38,393 bases of DNA from positions 1 through 38,393 of the forward strand of contig JAOBWK010000032.1 in assembly GCA_025463305.1 (NCBI GenBank), read 5' to 3'. The DNA comes from Ilumatobacteraceae bacterium. Lineage in GTDB: Bacteria > Actinomycetota > Acidimicrobiia > Acidimicrobiales > Ilumatobacteraceae. Every line of letters starts with the position of its first letter. The stretch's first letter is position 1. A program made the position numbers and the translations under genes. This document shows positions 8,281 through 17,771 of this stretch, piece by piece. Under the pieces are notes generated by a model. The model saw only the letters and a program-made list of their open reading frames with translations. It made no database searches and was not told the origin of the DNA.

Positions 8281-8625
8281 CTAACCCTTCGGGCGCAGAT
8301 CGAGTCCGATCAGGACCCGCTCCTGATCGGACAGGTCGCCGATGATCTTGCGGACGGGCTCGGGGAGCTGGCGAACGAGCGTGGGAATTGCGACGATCTG
8401 CTCGCCCTTGGCCAAGTGTGGGCGGACCAGCAGGTCGATCACCTCGATCTCGTACTTGCCGGCGAGGTGCTCCTCACAGATCCTGCGCAGGTTGCTCAAC
8501 GCAGCGACGGAGCGCGGCGTCTCCCCCGCGACGTACAGCCGGAGCTGCCACTCCTTCGCCGGAGCCGACTCGACGGCCGACGCCGACTCGTCCGGCCTCG
8601 TCGTGTTCCCGATGCCGCTCATCAT
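8281..8625 (-). CDS. kaiB: KaiB-family protein
   Basis: 114 residues. After a low-complexity N-terminal extension of about 25 residues comes a full KaiB domain: [59 protein letters not shown] and [17 protein letters not shown]. These blocks align closely with cyanobacterial KaiB, including the conserved PTL segment. KaiB is a fold-switching thioredoxin-like protein that binds the KaiC CI ring. The ATG at 8625 overlaps the kaiC stop codon (ATGA), and AAGGAAG lies just upstream inside kaiC, so translation is probably coupled. A second ATG immediately follows at 8622. The length matches KaiB plus its extension. Confidence 0.95.
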   Translation of the reverse strand: MMSGIGNTTRPDESASAVESAPAKEWQLRLYVAGETPRSVAALSNLRRICEEHLAGKYEIEVIDLLVRPHLAKGEQIVAIPTLVRQLPEPVRKIIGDLSDQERVLIGLDLRPKG

Positions 8626-10067
8626 CCAGACTTCCTTCCCGAATCGGCTTCCTCCGACACATCGACGCCACCAGGTTCGGCGATCGCGACGAGGTGGATG
8701 CCGTGACTGCCCAGCACCAGCTCGCGAACGCGCTCCGAGTGGGCCATGCCGCGCGACTTGCGCAGGTACAGCGACCGGTGCAGCCGCCCCGAGACCTCCT
8801 CGTTGCCGAGTTGGATCCACGTGTCGATCAGCGACGACACCGACGTCTCCTCGATTGCGTGGCGGCTGGTGAGGCTGGTGAAGACCGACGTGATGTTGCG
8901 TTGCTTCAAGAAGTCGACCATGCGCATCAACATCCCCTTGATGTCCTCGCGTGAGCCGATGGCCTGGAAGTCGGTGATCGGGTCGAGCACCACGACGTCG
9001 GGTCGTACTTCCTCCACGTGTCGGTGGAGCACGGCGAGGTGGTGCTCCAGGCCGACCTGGGTCGGGCGTCCTGCGACCAGGTGGAGCGTGCCCGAGTCGA
9101 GGGCCGGCTGGAGCTCGATCCCGACCGAGCGCATGTTGCGCACGATCTGGGAGACGGACTCCTCGAACGCGAAGTACGACGTGACGTCGCCACGAGCGCA
9201 CGCCGCCTCGGCCAGCGCTGCGGCGAGGGTGGTCTTGCCGGTGCCCGAACCGCCCGACACCATCGTCGTCGTGCCCCGGTAGACACCACCGGTCGACATC
9301 ATCGCGTCGAGATCGGCGACGCCCGTCGAGATGATCTCGGTCGATGCCGCGTAGGAGAGGTCGAACGAGGTGATCGGGACGACGCTGATGCCGGTGTCGT
9401 CGATGAGGTACGGGTACTCGTTGAGCCCGTGCGCGGAGCCTCGGAACTTGACGACACGCAAGCGCCGGGTGGCCAGCTGCTCGCTGACGCGGTGGTCGAG
9501 CACGATCACGCAGTCGGACACGTACTCCTCGAAGCCGTACCGGGTCAGCGACTGATCACCCCGTTCGGCCGTGACGATCGACGTGACGCCGCGCTCGCCG
9601 AGCCAGCGGAACAGCCGGCGCAGCTCGGCGCGCAGCCGGGCGGTGTCGTCGAGCCCGGAGAACAGCACCTCCAAGGTGTCGATCACCACCCGCTTCGCAC
9701 CCACCGTGCGGATGGCGAGGTCGAGCCGGATGAACAGCGCCTCGAGATCGAAGTCGCCGGTCTGCTGGATCTGGTCGCGATCGACCTGCACGTAGTCGAC
9801 CTCGAGCATGCCGTCGTCGATCAGGTGCTGCAGGTCCTGCCCGAGCGAACGGGCGTTGGCGACGAGATCGTCCTCACGCTCCTCGAACGCGATGAAGACA
9901 CCCGGCTCACCCCGCGCGGCGCCGTTCGTGAGGAACGTCGAACCGAACAGGGTCTTGCCACAGCCGGGCCCACCGGACAGGAGGGTCGTGCGACCACGCG
10001 GCAACCCTCCGTTGGTGATCTCGTCCAAACCCGAGATGCCCGTCTCACAATGCTCGACCGTCCTCAC
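8622..10067 (-). CDS. kaiC: KaiC-family double-domain ATPase
   Basis: 481 residues with two RecA-like domains. CI has Walker A GGPGCGKT (32-39) and catalytic Glu pair EE 62-63. CII has Walker A GGSGTGKT (272-279) and Glu pair 302-303. The CII segment aligned with the autophosphorylation site has S411-S412 where Synechococcus KaiC has S431-T432; the position of T426 is a Glu (E406). The protein ends about 27 residues after GSHG and lacks the long C-terminal tail and A-loop to which KaiA binds, and no kaiA is present. Start GTG 10067 is supported by GGAGG 5 nt upstream and by homology beginning at once ([17 protein letters not shown]). It heads the kaiC-kaiB-phosphatase operon. Likely activities are ATP hydrolysis and possible autokinase/autophosphatase; whether it oscillates is unknown. 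Confidence 0.95.
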   Translation of the reverse strand: MRTVEHCETGISGLDEITNGGLPRGRTTLLSGGPGCGKTLFGSTFLTNGAARGEPGVFIAFEEREDDLVANARSLGQDLQHLIDDGMLEVDYVQVDRDQIQQTGDFDLEALFIRLDLAIRTVGAKRVVIDTLEVLFSGLDDTARLRAELRRLFRWLGERGVTSIVTAERGDQSLTRYGFEEYVSDCVIVLDHRVSEQLATRRLRVVKFRGSAHGLNEYPYLIDDTGISVVPITSFDLSYAASTEIISTGVADLDAMMSTGGVYRGTTTMVSGGSGTGKTTLAAALAEAACARGDVTSYFAFEESVSQIVRNMRSVGIELQPALDSGTLHLVAGRPTQVGLEHHLAVLHRHVEEVRPDVVVLDPITDFQAIGSREDIKGMLMRMVDFLKQRNITSVFTSLTSRHAIEETSVSSLIDTWIQLGNEEVSGRLHRSLYLRKSRGMAHSERVRELVLGSHGIHLVAIAEPGGVDVSEEADSGRKSG

Positions 10068-10123
10068 GGTCACCTCCGTCTTGCGTCGAACCGACCCCTC
10101 TCCGTGCCCGGTCGAGGCCACTC

Positions 10124-10993
10124 TCAACCGTCGGACGCGCTCCGTGCGAGGGCGGGGCGCGGCGGTCGTGTGGCCAGGAAGACACCCGCGAGCGAGATCC
10201 CCAGTCCGACCACCACGATCGCCCCGATGTGCTCGCGAAAGAGCCACGCGCCTTCGATGGTGCTCAACGCCGGGGTGAGGAAGAACAGGCTGCTGACCCG
10301 TGCCGCCGCCTGGCGCTGGAGCAGCATCAGCATGATCAGCACCGATGCGATCGACAGCACGAACATCGCCCAACCGAGCGAGAACCACAGCCGCGCGCTC
10401 GGATGGAAGCGCCAGTGCTCGTTCAGGACGGCCCCGACGCCGAGCACGATCGCCGAGGTGGCGAACTGCACCGCCGTGCCGCGCAGCAGCGGCATCGTGG
10501 CCCCGCGGGAGCGCTGCACCAGTGTGCCGGCCGACATCCCGACCACCGAGACACCCATCGCGACCAGCGCGCCGGCCGTCACGCCCGCCGAGTTCGCGCT
10601 GAGCCGATCGACCACCACCGCGACGACACCGGCGAGGCCGAGGGCGATTCCGATCCACTGGACGCGCCGGATCCGCTCGCGCAGCACCCAGCGAGCAGCG
10701 ATCGACGTCAGCACCGGATGGATGCCGGTGATCAGCGAGCTGAGCCCGGTCGGCAGGCCGAGGTGGATCGCGACGAACACGCCGCCGAGGTAGAGCGCGT
10801 TCATGCCGAGTCCGGCGATCGTCGCCCACCGGACCTGGGTGCGATCGATCGGGGGCGCCTTCAGCACGGTCGCCGCGATCCACAGCAGGAGCCCGGCACC
10901 GGCGAGGCGCACGGTGAGGAACGTCAGCGGCCCCGCGTCCTCGGTGGCGTAATGGGCGACGACGAAGCCGGTGCTCCACAGCACCACGAACAA
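10124..10993 (-). CDS. EamA/DMT-superfamily transporter
   Basis: About 289 residues made of ten hydrophobic segments in two EamA repeats. Landmarks are LWSTGFVVAHYA at the start, LYLGGVFVAIHLGLPTGLSSLI, GIALGLAGVVAVVVDRL at the end of the first half, and GAIVVVGLGISLAGVFLA at the end of the second. Members export metabolites such as amino acids or nucleosides; the substrate is unknown. The start is uncertain: upstream of TTG 10993 the frame has no ATG or GTG that does not run into the solute-binding protein gene, and a strong hairpin (11019-11050) separates the two. TTG 10993 gives a normal family length. It lies 56 nt upstream of kaiC on the same strand and could share transcription with it. 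Confidence 0.8.
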   Translation of the reverse strand: MFVVLWSTGFVVAHYATEDAGPLTFLTVRLAGAGLLLWIAATVLKAPPIDRTQVRWATIAGLGMNALYLGGVFVAIHLGLPTGLSSLITGIHPVLTSIAARWVLRERIRRVQWIGIALGLAGVVAVVVDRLSANSAGVTAGALVAMGVSVVGMSAGTLVQRSRGATMPLLRGTAVQFATSAIVLGVGAVLNEHWRFHPSARLWFSLGWAMFVLSIASVLIMLMLLQRQAAARVSSLFFLTPALSTIEGAWLFREHIGAIVVVGLGISLAGVFLATRPPRPALARSASDG

Positions 10994-11018
10994 CCACGGC
11001 GCGATCTCCGCGGCGCGA

Positions 11019-11050
11019 GAAGGGCGGGCCGCCGGAGCGACCCGCCCTTC
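11019..11050 (-). terminator. Strong GC hairpin, likely terminator after the solute-binding protein gene
   Basis: GAAGGGCGGG (11019-11028) pairs perfectly with CCCGCCCTTC (11041-11050) over 10 bp with a 12-nt loop. It begins 38 nt after the stop codon at 11089. There is no T-tract, as is common for actinobacterial terminators. Confidence 0.65.
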
Positions 11051-11088
11051 GAGTTCAGCCTGGGGCTGAGCCCGGTCAGAGGCTCGGG

Positions 11089-12468
11089 TCAGGAGCCACC
11101 CTCGGTGAGGGTGACGGTCAACGGCGTGAAGCCATCGCCCGTCGTGTCGACACCTTCGGTCTTCAGCTCCTTGAGCGCTGCGTCGACGATGTCGTTGGTG
11201 TAGGCGGTCGCGCCCGGCTGCTTGGTGATGACCGTGGCGCCATCGGCGTTCGGCGTGCCGAGCGCGATCTTGACGGTGCGGTCCCACGCAGCGGGATCGA
11301 TGTGGCCGACGCCGCCGTCAGCGGGCCAGATGAGCTTGTTGACTTCGTTCATCTGCCACAGCTGGTGCACGGCACCGAGCTTGGAGCCCTTGGCGACGAC
11401 GATGTCGCGGCAGCCCTTCGGATCGTCGCGGCAGATCGCCCAACCCTTGAGGGACGCCGTCACGAACTTCACGGCGGTGTCCTTGTAGGTGGCGTCACTG
11501 GCGAGCTTCTTCGCATCGGCCCAGATGGCGTCCTGGAGCATGCCGACGCCTTCCTTCTCGTACGAGACGACGTTCAGGTCATCGGGCGTGTACAGCTTGC
11601 CGGTGGCGGGGTTCATGGTCTCGAGCACCTGTGCGTACTCGTTGTAGACCATCGCCTCGGCGGCATCGATGTCACCCGAGAGCAGACCCGACATGTCGAA
11701 CTGCTGGGCGAGGAGTGTGACGTCGCTGACCTTGAGGTTGTTCTTGGCCAGGTCGGCGAAGATCTCGTACTCGTTGCCGAAGCCCCAGTTGCCGATCTTC
11801 TTGCCCTTGAAGTCAGCACCCGTGGTGATGTCCTTGTCCTTGAACGACACCTGCAGGGTGCCCGAGCGCTGGTACACCTGGGCGATGTCCTCGATGTCGG
11901 CACCGGCCTCGATCGAGGCGAGCGCCTTCGGCACCCACGCGATCGCGAAGTCGGCCTGGCCGGACGCGAGCACGGTCTGCGGGACGATGTCCGTGCCACC
12001 CTCGAGGATCTGCACGTCGAGGCCCTGCTCGGCGTAGCAGCCGTCCTGGACGGCCGCGTAGTAGCCGGCGAACTGGGCCTGGGTGAACCACTGCAACTGC
12101 AGCTTGACCTTGGTCAGCGTGGCGGGGGCCTTGGTGGCGTCGCACACCGTGTTGGCGTCCTCGCCCAGATCGCTCGCCGCGGTGGAACCGCTCGTCGCGG
12201 TGCTGTCGCTCGTGGCGGTGCTCGCTGCCGTGGTCTCGGCCGTCGACGAGCCCGTCGTCTCGGCGGTCGAGGCGGCGGTGGTCTCGGCGGTGCTCGCAGC
12301 CGTCGTCTCAGCCGTCGACGCGGCGGTCGTGGCGGCCGGCGCGGCGGTGGCCGCAACGGTCGTCGCGGGCGACGAGTCCTTCTTGTCGCTGCCACACGCG
12401 GCGACGCCGAGTCCGGCGACAGCGAGCAGTGCGACCATTCGCGCCCTACGGGTTGCAGTTGCTTTCAT
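11089..12468 (-). CDS. ABC importer solute-binding lipoprotein, NMT1/THI5-like (pyrimidine type)
   Basis: 459 residues. A lipoprotein signal peptide ends in the lipobox LGVAAC with Cys25. Residues about 33-100 are an Ala/Thr/Ser-rich linker built of 8-residue repeats. The ligand domain then begins with LQLQWFTQAQFAGYYAAVQDG and LDVQILEGGTDIVPQ, characteristic of the NMT1/THI5-like binding proteins for pyrimidine-type ligands. Later parts include IGNWGFGNEYEI and YNEYAQVLETMNP. It should be anchored outside the membrane and feed the two permeases upstream. The pyrimidine-catabolic neighbours suggest uracil, thymine, a dihydropyrimidine or a hydantoin as ligand, rather than a thiamine precursor (inference). 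ATG 12468 is supported by AGGGGAGA upstream and by the signal peptide. Confidence 0.88.
   Translation of the reverse strand: MKATATRRARMVALLAVAGLGVAACGSDKKDSSPATTVAATAAPAATTAASTAETTAASTAETTAASTAETTGSSTAETTAASTATSDSTATSGSTAASDLGEDANTVCDATKAPATLTKVKLQLQWFTQAQFAGYYAAVQDGCYAEQGLDVQILEGGTDIVPQTVLASGQADFAIAWVPKALASIEAGADIEDIAQVYQRSGTLQVSFKDKDITTGADFKGKKIGNWGFGNEYEIFADLAKNNLKVSDVTLLAQQFDMSGLLSGDIDAAEAMVYNEYAQVLETMNPATGKLYTPDDLNVVSYEKEGVGMLQDAIWADAKKLASDATYKDTAVKFVTASLKGWAICRDDPKGCRDIVVAKGSKLGAVHQLWQMNEVNKLIWPADGGVGHIDPAAWDRTVKIALGTPNADGATVITKQPGATAYTNDIVDAALKELKTEGVDTTGDGFTPLTVTLTEGGS
12205..12324 (-). repeat. 24-bp tandem repeat, five units, in the lipoprotein linker
   Basis: Five consecutive 24-nt units encode AASTAETT (residues 49-56, 57-64, 65-72), GSSTAETT (73-80) and AASTATSD (81-88). 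The units differ at several silent positions, so the array is not a very recent duplication. It forms a flexible spacer between lipid anchor and ligand domain. Confidence 0.85.
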
Positions 12469-12490
12469 GTGTTCTCCCCTGTGTTGGTTC

Positions 12491-12508
12491 GGCCGGTGGG
12501 AGCCGGCC
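12491..12508. promoter_or_regulatory. Intercistronic hairpin before the solute-binding protein gene
   Basis: GGCCGG (12491-12496) and CCGGCC (12503-12508) form a 6-bp stem with a 6-nt loop in the 76-nt gap between the permease stop and the binding-protein start. Such hairpins often stabilise the highly expressed binding-protein part of an operon mRNA; that role is inferred. Confidence 0.35.
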
Positions 12509-12515
12509 TGTGCTG

Positions 12516-12543
12516 GCATTCGGTGTTCGGCATTCGGTATTCG
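12516..12543. repeat. Tandem 14-bp direct repeat between permease and binding-protein genes
   Basis: GCATTCGGTGTTCG (12516-12529) is followed directly by GCATTCGGTATTCG (12530-12543), one mismatch in 14. It begins immediately after the permease stop codon (12545) in the direction of transcription. Purpose unknown. Confidence 0.7.
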
Positions 12544-12544
12544 T

Positions 12545-13330
12545 TTACCTGGAGTCACGCCGGCGTTGCCAGGGCACCGCGACGTACTCGAGGAGGTTGG
12601 CACCCACGAAGAAGAGCAGCCCGACGATGCACGCGGCACCGACGTAGGCCCATCCGAGGGGGTACTTCGAACTGGACATCGACGAGGCGATCTTCTGGCC
12701 GAGGCCGTCCTGCGTGCCGCCGAAGTACTCGGACACGAAAGCGGTCGTGACGGAGATCGGGGCGGCGATCTTGATCGCGGTGAACAGGAACGGCATCGCG
12801 TTCGGCAGCCGCACCTTGCGCATGACCTGCTGCTCGGAGGCCGCGTAGGAGCGCATCAGCTCGACCTGGATGGGATCGCTCTGGCGGAGACCACGCGCGA
12901 CGTTGACGAAGACCACGAAGAACACGATTATCAGCACCATCAGCCGTCTTGCCACCTGCGAACCAAGTGGGAACATGTTGTTCAAAATCGAGACGATGAC
13001 GACGATGGGCACGGCGCTGATCGCGGCCGAGATCGGCGTGATCAGCTCCGACAGGATCCGGAACCGGTTGGCGATCATCGCCGCGAACACGCCGACGATG
13101 ACGCCCAGCACGAGCCCGACGATCGCGTTGCGACCGGTCACGAGCGACGCAGCGCGCAGCAGGTTGACCTTGTCGATCGCCTCGCTCCAGATGCTCGACG
13201 GCGTCGGCAGGATGAACGGCTTGATCTTGCGCCACTCGACGAACTGCTGCCAGAGCACGACGATGATCGCCCCGAAGGCGACGGGGATCGCGACGTTGAC
13301 CGCGTTGCGCCGGACGTTCGCGCCGTTCAA
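12545..13330 (-). CDS. ABC importer permease (second subunit)
   Basis: 261 residues with about six hydrophobic segments. The cytoplasmic coupling motif of binding-protein-dependent permeases is visible as YAASEQQVMRKVRLPNAMPFLFTAIKIA. The N-terminal part has IKPFILPTPSSIW, typical of the SsuC/TauC/ThiX-like group that pairs with NMT1/THI5-like binding proteins. It begins with TTG at 13330, overlapping the ATPase stop codon (TTGA), so its translation is probably coupled. With the permease at 14148 it would form a heterodimeric channel. It sits in the inner membrane and works with the ATPase at 13327-14151. Confidence 0.88.
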   Translation of the reverse strand: MNGANVRRNAVNVAIPVAFGAIIVVLWQQFVEWRKIKPFILPTPSSIWSEAIDKVNLLRAASLVTGRNAIVGLVLGVIVGVFAAMIANRFRILSELITPISAAISAVPIVVIVSILNNMFPLGSQVARRLMVLIIVFFVVFVNVARGLRQSDPIQVELMRSYAASEQQVMRKVRLPNAMPFLFTAIKIAAPISVTTAFVSEYFGGTQDGLGQKIASSMSSSKYPLGWAYVGAACIVGLLFFVGANLLEYVAVPWQRRRDSR

Positions 13331-14151
13331 CGGTCCTCGATCCCGCGGGCGCTCGTGCCGTACTCGGCGCCACGCAGCGCCTCACGGACCTCGGTGATCT
13401 TGGCGTAGAACTCGGTGGCCTCGCGGGTGTCGTCGTTGCGGCCGGCGCCGAGACCGATGTCGATGATCGAGGTGATCCGGCCGGGGCGGGGGCTCATCAC
13501 CACGACCCGGTCGGACAGGTAGACGGCCTCGGGGATCGAGTGGGTGACGAAGACGACGGTGGTGCCCGTGGTGGCGCAGATGCTGAGCAGTTCTGCCTGC
13601 ATGTGCTCGCGCGTCATCTCGTCGAGCGCGCCGAACGGCTCGTCCATCAGCAGCAGCGGCGGATGGGCGGCGAGCGCGCGGGCGATCGCGATCCGCTGTT
13701 GCATGCCACCGGACAGCTGCCACGGCATGTGGCCGGCGAAGTCGGGCAGCTTGACCAGCTCGAGCATCTCCTTCGAGCGGGCGTGGCGCTTGGCCGCGTC
13801 CCAGCCGCGGATCTCGAGCGGCAGCTCGATGTTGCGAGCCACGTTGCGCCACTCGAACAGGCCCGCCTGCTGGAACGCCATGCCGTAGTCCTGATCGAGC
13901 CGGGCCTGCTTGGCCGACTTGCCGTTGACGAGCAACGTGCCGGACGTCGGCTGGAGGAGGTCGGCGAAGACCCGCAGCAGCGTCGACTTGCCGCAGCCGG
14001 ACGGGCCGATCAGCGACACGAACTCACCGGGCTGGATCGTCAGGCTGACGTCGACGAGCGCGTCGACCTGCTTGCGGGTGCCGGGGTTGAAGATCTTGCC
14101 GACGGACTCGGCGTGCACTGCCGCGGTCGTTTCGGATGGAGCAACGGTCAC
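13327..14151 (-). CDS. ABC importer ATP-binding subunit
   Basis: 274 residues. All nucleotide-binding motifs are present: Walker A GPSGCGKST (49-57), Q-loop Q94/Q95, signature LSGGMQQR (146-153), Walker B LLLMDEPFGALD (166-177) and switch His204 in VTHS. The EPFGALDEMTREHMQ run is typical of SsuB/TauB-like ATPases that drive aliphatic sulfonate, taurine and pyrimidine-precursor uptake. GTG 14151 overlaps the stop of the preceding permease gene (GTGA), giving a coupled start; the overlap decides the start. Confidence 0.92.
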   Translation of the reverse strand: MTVAPSETTAAVHAESVGKIFNPGTRKQVDALVDVSLTIQPGEFVSLIGPSGCGKSTLLRVFADLLQPTSGTLLVNGKSAKQARLDQDYGMAFQQAGLFEWRNVARNIELPLEIRGWDAAKRHARSKEMLELVKLPDFAGHMPWQLSGGMQQRIAIARALAAHPPLLLMDEPFGALDEMTREHMQAELLSICATTGTTVVFVTHSIPEAVYLSDRVVVMSPRPGRITSIIDIGLGAGRNDDTREATEFYAKITEVREALRGAEYGTSARGIEDR

Positions 14152-15071
14152 GAGTCTGCCTCCACGGGGCGGCTGCGGGTGAGGAACCGGTCGATCAGCG
14201 CGACGAGCCCGGCCATGGCCAGACCGAGCACCACGGCGCCGATCACTGCTGTGTAGACCTTGGCGGGATCGGACGTGCCGTCCTGGTAGTACGAGATCAC
14301 CAGGCGGCCGATGCCGAAGCGCAATCCGATCGAGATCTCGGACACGACGACGCCGACGACGGCGAGCGAGGCCGAGAGCTTCAACGCCGGCACGAGGTAG
14401 GGCACGGCCGACGGGAACCGGAGCTTGCGAAAGCCCTGCCACCACGATGCGGCGTAGCTGTCCATCAGCTCGAGCGATGATTCCTTCGGCGCGGCGAACC
14501 CGCGCAGCGCACCGACGGCGACGGGGAAGAACGCGAGGAACGCGCTGAGCGCGGCGGCGGCCATCCACTCCGGGAAGTCGTGGCCGAACGGGCGCAGCTT
14601 GCCGCCCCAGTTGACCGTGATCGGGGCGAGCGCGATGAGCGGCACCGTCTGCGACACCACGAGGTACGGCAGCAGCGCCCGGCGGGCGAGGTTGAAGCGG
14701 GCCATCAACGTGGCGAGGAACAGGCCGGCGATGACGCCCACGACGAGACCGAACAGCGACAGCCGGAACGAGTACCACGTCGCCGCGATGACCACCGAGA
14801 GCACGCTGCGCTGGTTGGCCCCACGCACCTCGGGGCGGTCGAACCTGCGGAGCATGTCGATGATGTGCGGCATCGCCCGGTCGTTGGCGCGCGGGATCAG
14901 CTTCCAGCCGAGGATCGATCCGCCGTCGGCCGGACCGATCGCCTTGTAGCCCTCCCAGATCAGCACGAAGAGCACGATCGCGAGCGGCACCATCAGGGCC
15001 CGGCGGACCGGCAGTTTGCGGCGTTGGCGCGGAGCGACCGGGTCGCCCTCGACGAGGACCGGTGCCGTCAC
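14148..15071 (-). CDS. ABC importer permease (first subunit)
   Basis: 307 residues. A first helix (about 30-45, VPLAIVLFVLIWEGYKA) is followed by an unusually long external loop of about 55 residues (GGSILGWKLIPRAND... up to VLSVVIAATWYSFRL). Then come the remaining five helices and the coupling motif YAASWWQGFRKLRFPSAVPYLVPALKLS. It differs clearly from the second permease, so the channel is probably a heterodimer. The start is inferred as GTG 15071, 16 nt after the LLM gene stop; the ribosome binding site is weak. Frames extending further upstream overlap the LLM gene and have no membrane-protein character. Confidence 0.85.
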   Translation of the reverse strand: MTAPVLVEGDPVAPRQRRKLPVRRALMVPLAIVLFVLIWEGYKAIGPADGGSILGWKLIPRANDRAMPHIIDMLRRFDRPEVRGANQRSVLSVVIAATWYSFRLSLFGLVVGVIAGLFLATLMARFNLARRALLPYLVVSQTVPLIALAPITVNWGGKLRPFGHDFPEWMAAAALSAFLAFFPVAVGALRGFAAPKESSLELMDSYAASWWQGFRKLRFPSAVPYLVPALKLSASLAVVGVVVSEISIGLRFGIGRLVISYYQDGTSDPAKVYTAVIGAVVLGLAMAGLVALIDRFLTRSRPVEADS

Positions 15072-15087
15072 GACGTCGTTGCCCGGA

Positions 15088-16116
15088 TCACGAACGCGCC
15101 TTGACGGTGTCGGCGATGGCGGGCACGACCTTCTCGCCGTAGGCACGAAGGGTCTCGTCCTTGGCGTCGTGCTGCAGGTAGACGGAGAACTGATCGACGC
15201 CGAGCGCCTTCAGCTCCTCGAGCCGGCGCACGTGCTCCTCGACCGGGCCGATGATGCAGAACCGGTCGACGATCTCGTCGGGCACGAACGTGGTGTGGCT
15301 GTTGCCGGCTTGGCCGTGCTCGTTGTAGTCGTAGCCCTGGCGGCCCTTGATGTAGTCGGTGAGCGCCTTCGGCACGGGAGCGTCGTCGCCGTAGCGGGCG
15401 ACGATGTCGGCGACGTGGTTGCCCACCATCCCGCCGAACCAACGGCACTGCTCGCGCGCGTAGGCGAGGTGCTCGGGAGTGCCGTCGGTGACGTACGCCG
15501 GTGCTGCCACGCAGATGGTGACGTCGTCGGGATCGCGACCGATGGCCGTGGCTGCGTCACGCACGGACTTGATCGTGAACTCGGCGATCGACGTGTCGGC
15601 GAGCTGGAGGATGAAGCCGTCACCGACCTCGCCGGTCAGCGCGAGCGCCTTCGGGCCGTAGGCCGCGACCCAGACCTCACAACGGCTCTTGGTCGCCCAC
15701 GGGAAGCGGATCTCCGAGCCGTTGTAGTCGACGCCCCGCCCGTTGGCGAGCTCGCGGATCACGTGGATGCTCTCGCGCAGCGTCTTCAACGTGGTGGGCG
15801 CGCCGTTCGTGACGCGCACCGCGCTGTCGCCACGGCCGATGCCGCACACGGTGCGGTTGCCGTACATCTCGTTGAGCGTCGCGTACGTGCTCGCCGTGAC
15901 GGTCCAGTCACGCGTCGCCGGGTTGGTGACCATCGGCCCGACGATGATGTTGCGCGTCTCGGCCAGGATCTGGCTGTAGATGACGTACGGCTCCTGCCAG
16001 AGGATGTGGCTGTCGAACGTCCACACGTGGCTGAACCCGTAGGTCTCGGCCTTCTTGGCCAGATCCACCACGCGCGCCGACGGCGGCGTGGTCTGCAGGA
16101 CGACTCCGAGATCCAT
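15088..16116 (-). CDS. LLM-class flavin/F420-dependent oxidoreductase in the pyrimidine locus
   Basis: 342 residues, a luciferase-like monooxygenase (TIM-barrel) protein. Recognisable blocks are MDLGVVLQTTPPSARVVDLA, ETYGFSHVWTFDSHILW, IIVGPMVTNPATRDWTVTAS and GNRTVCGIGRGDSA. It resembles the LLM subgroup often found beside hydantoinase and pyrimidine-catabolic genes (family knowledge, not checked here). It lies 6 nt downstream of mmsA and 16 nt upstream of the first permease, so it is firmly inside the operon. RutA, the uracil ring-opening oxygenase of the Rut pathway, belongs to the same superfamily. This enzyme could therefore act on the pyrimidine ring either as an oxygenase or as an F420/FMN-linked reductase. 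The reaction is not known. Confidence 0.85.
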   Translation of the reverse strand: MDLGVVLQTTPPSARVVDLAKKAETYGFSHVWTFDSHILWQEPYVIYSQILAETRNIIVGPMVTNPATRDWTVTASTYATLNEMYGNRTVCGIGRGDSAVRVTNGAPTTLKTLRESIHVIRELANGRGVDYNGSEIRFPWATKSRCEVWVAAYGPKALALTGEVGDGFILQLADTSIAEFTIKSVRDAATAIGRDPDDVTICVAAPAYVTDGTPEHLAYAREQCRWFGGMVGNHVADIVARYGDDAPVPKALTDYIKGRQGYDYNEHGQAGNSHTTFVPDEIVDRFCIIGPVEEHVRRLEELKALGVDQFSVYLQHDAKDETLRAYGEKVVPAIADTVKARS

Positions 16117-16122
16117 GTGGTC

Positions 16123-17607
<1,485 letters not shown>

Positions 17608-17643
17608 CTGCTTTCCCTACTTTTCTACGAAAGGTGTCATCGA

Positions 17644-17655
17644 GCGGTGGACCGC
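17644..17655. promoter_or_regulatory. Small dyad upstream of mmsA
   Basis: GCGGT-GG-ACCGC, a 12-bp interrupted palindrome 37 nt upstream of the mmsA start. It is a possible operator or leader hairpin. The interval 17608-17889 has no gene that I can support. Confidence 0.25.
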
Positions 17656-17771
17656 CCGAGACATGAGTTCTGTGTGTTGTGAACCGAAACCCCGCAAAGA
17701 AGGGGCCCGAGTTGTCGATGCGATCAGCTGCGGCGGGCACCGGAGTGAGAGTGCGTGAGGAGCGGAGGGGA

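Noticed and set aside
9018..10793. A 591-codon open frame on the plus strand opposite kaiC and the EamA gene
   Set aside because: The opposite strand carries clear KaiC motifs; the plus-strand product has no recognisable pattern.
12205..12324. CRISPR-like array
   Set aside because: The 24-bp units are contiguous, without spacers, and lie in frame inside a lipoprotein gene.
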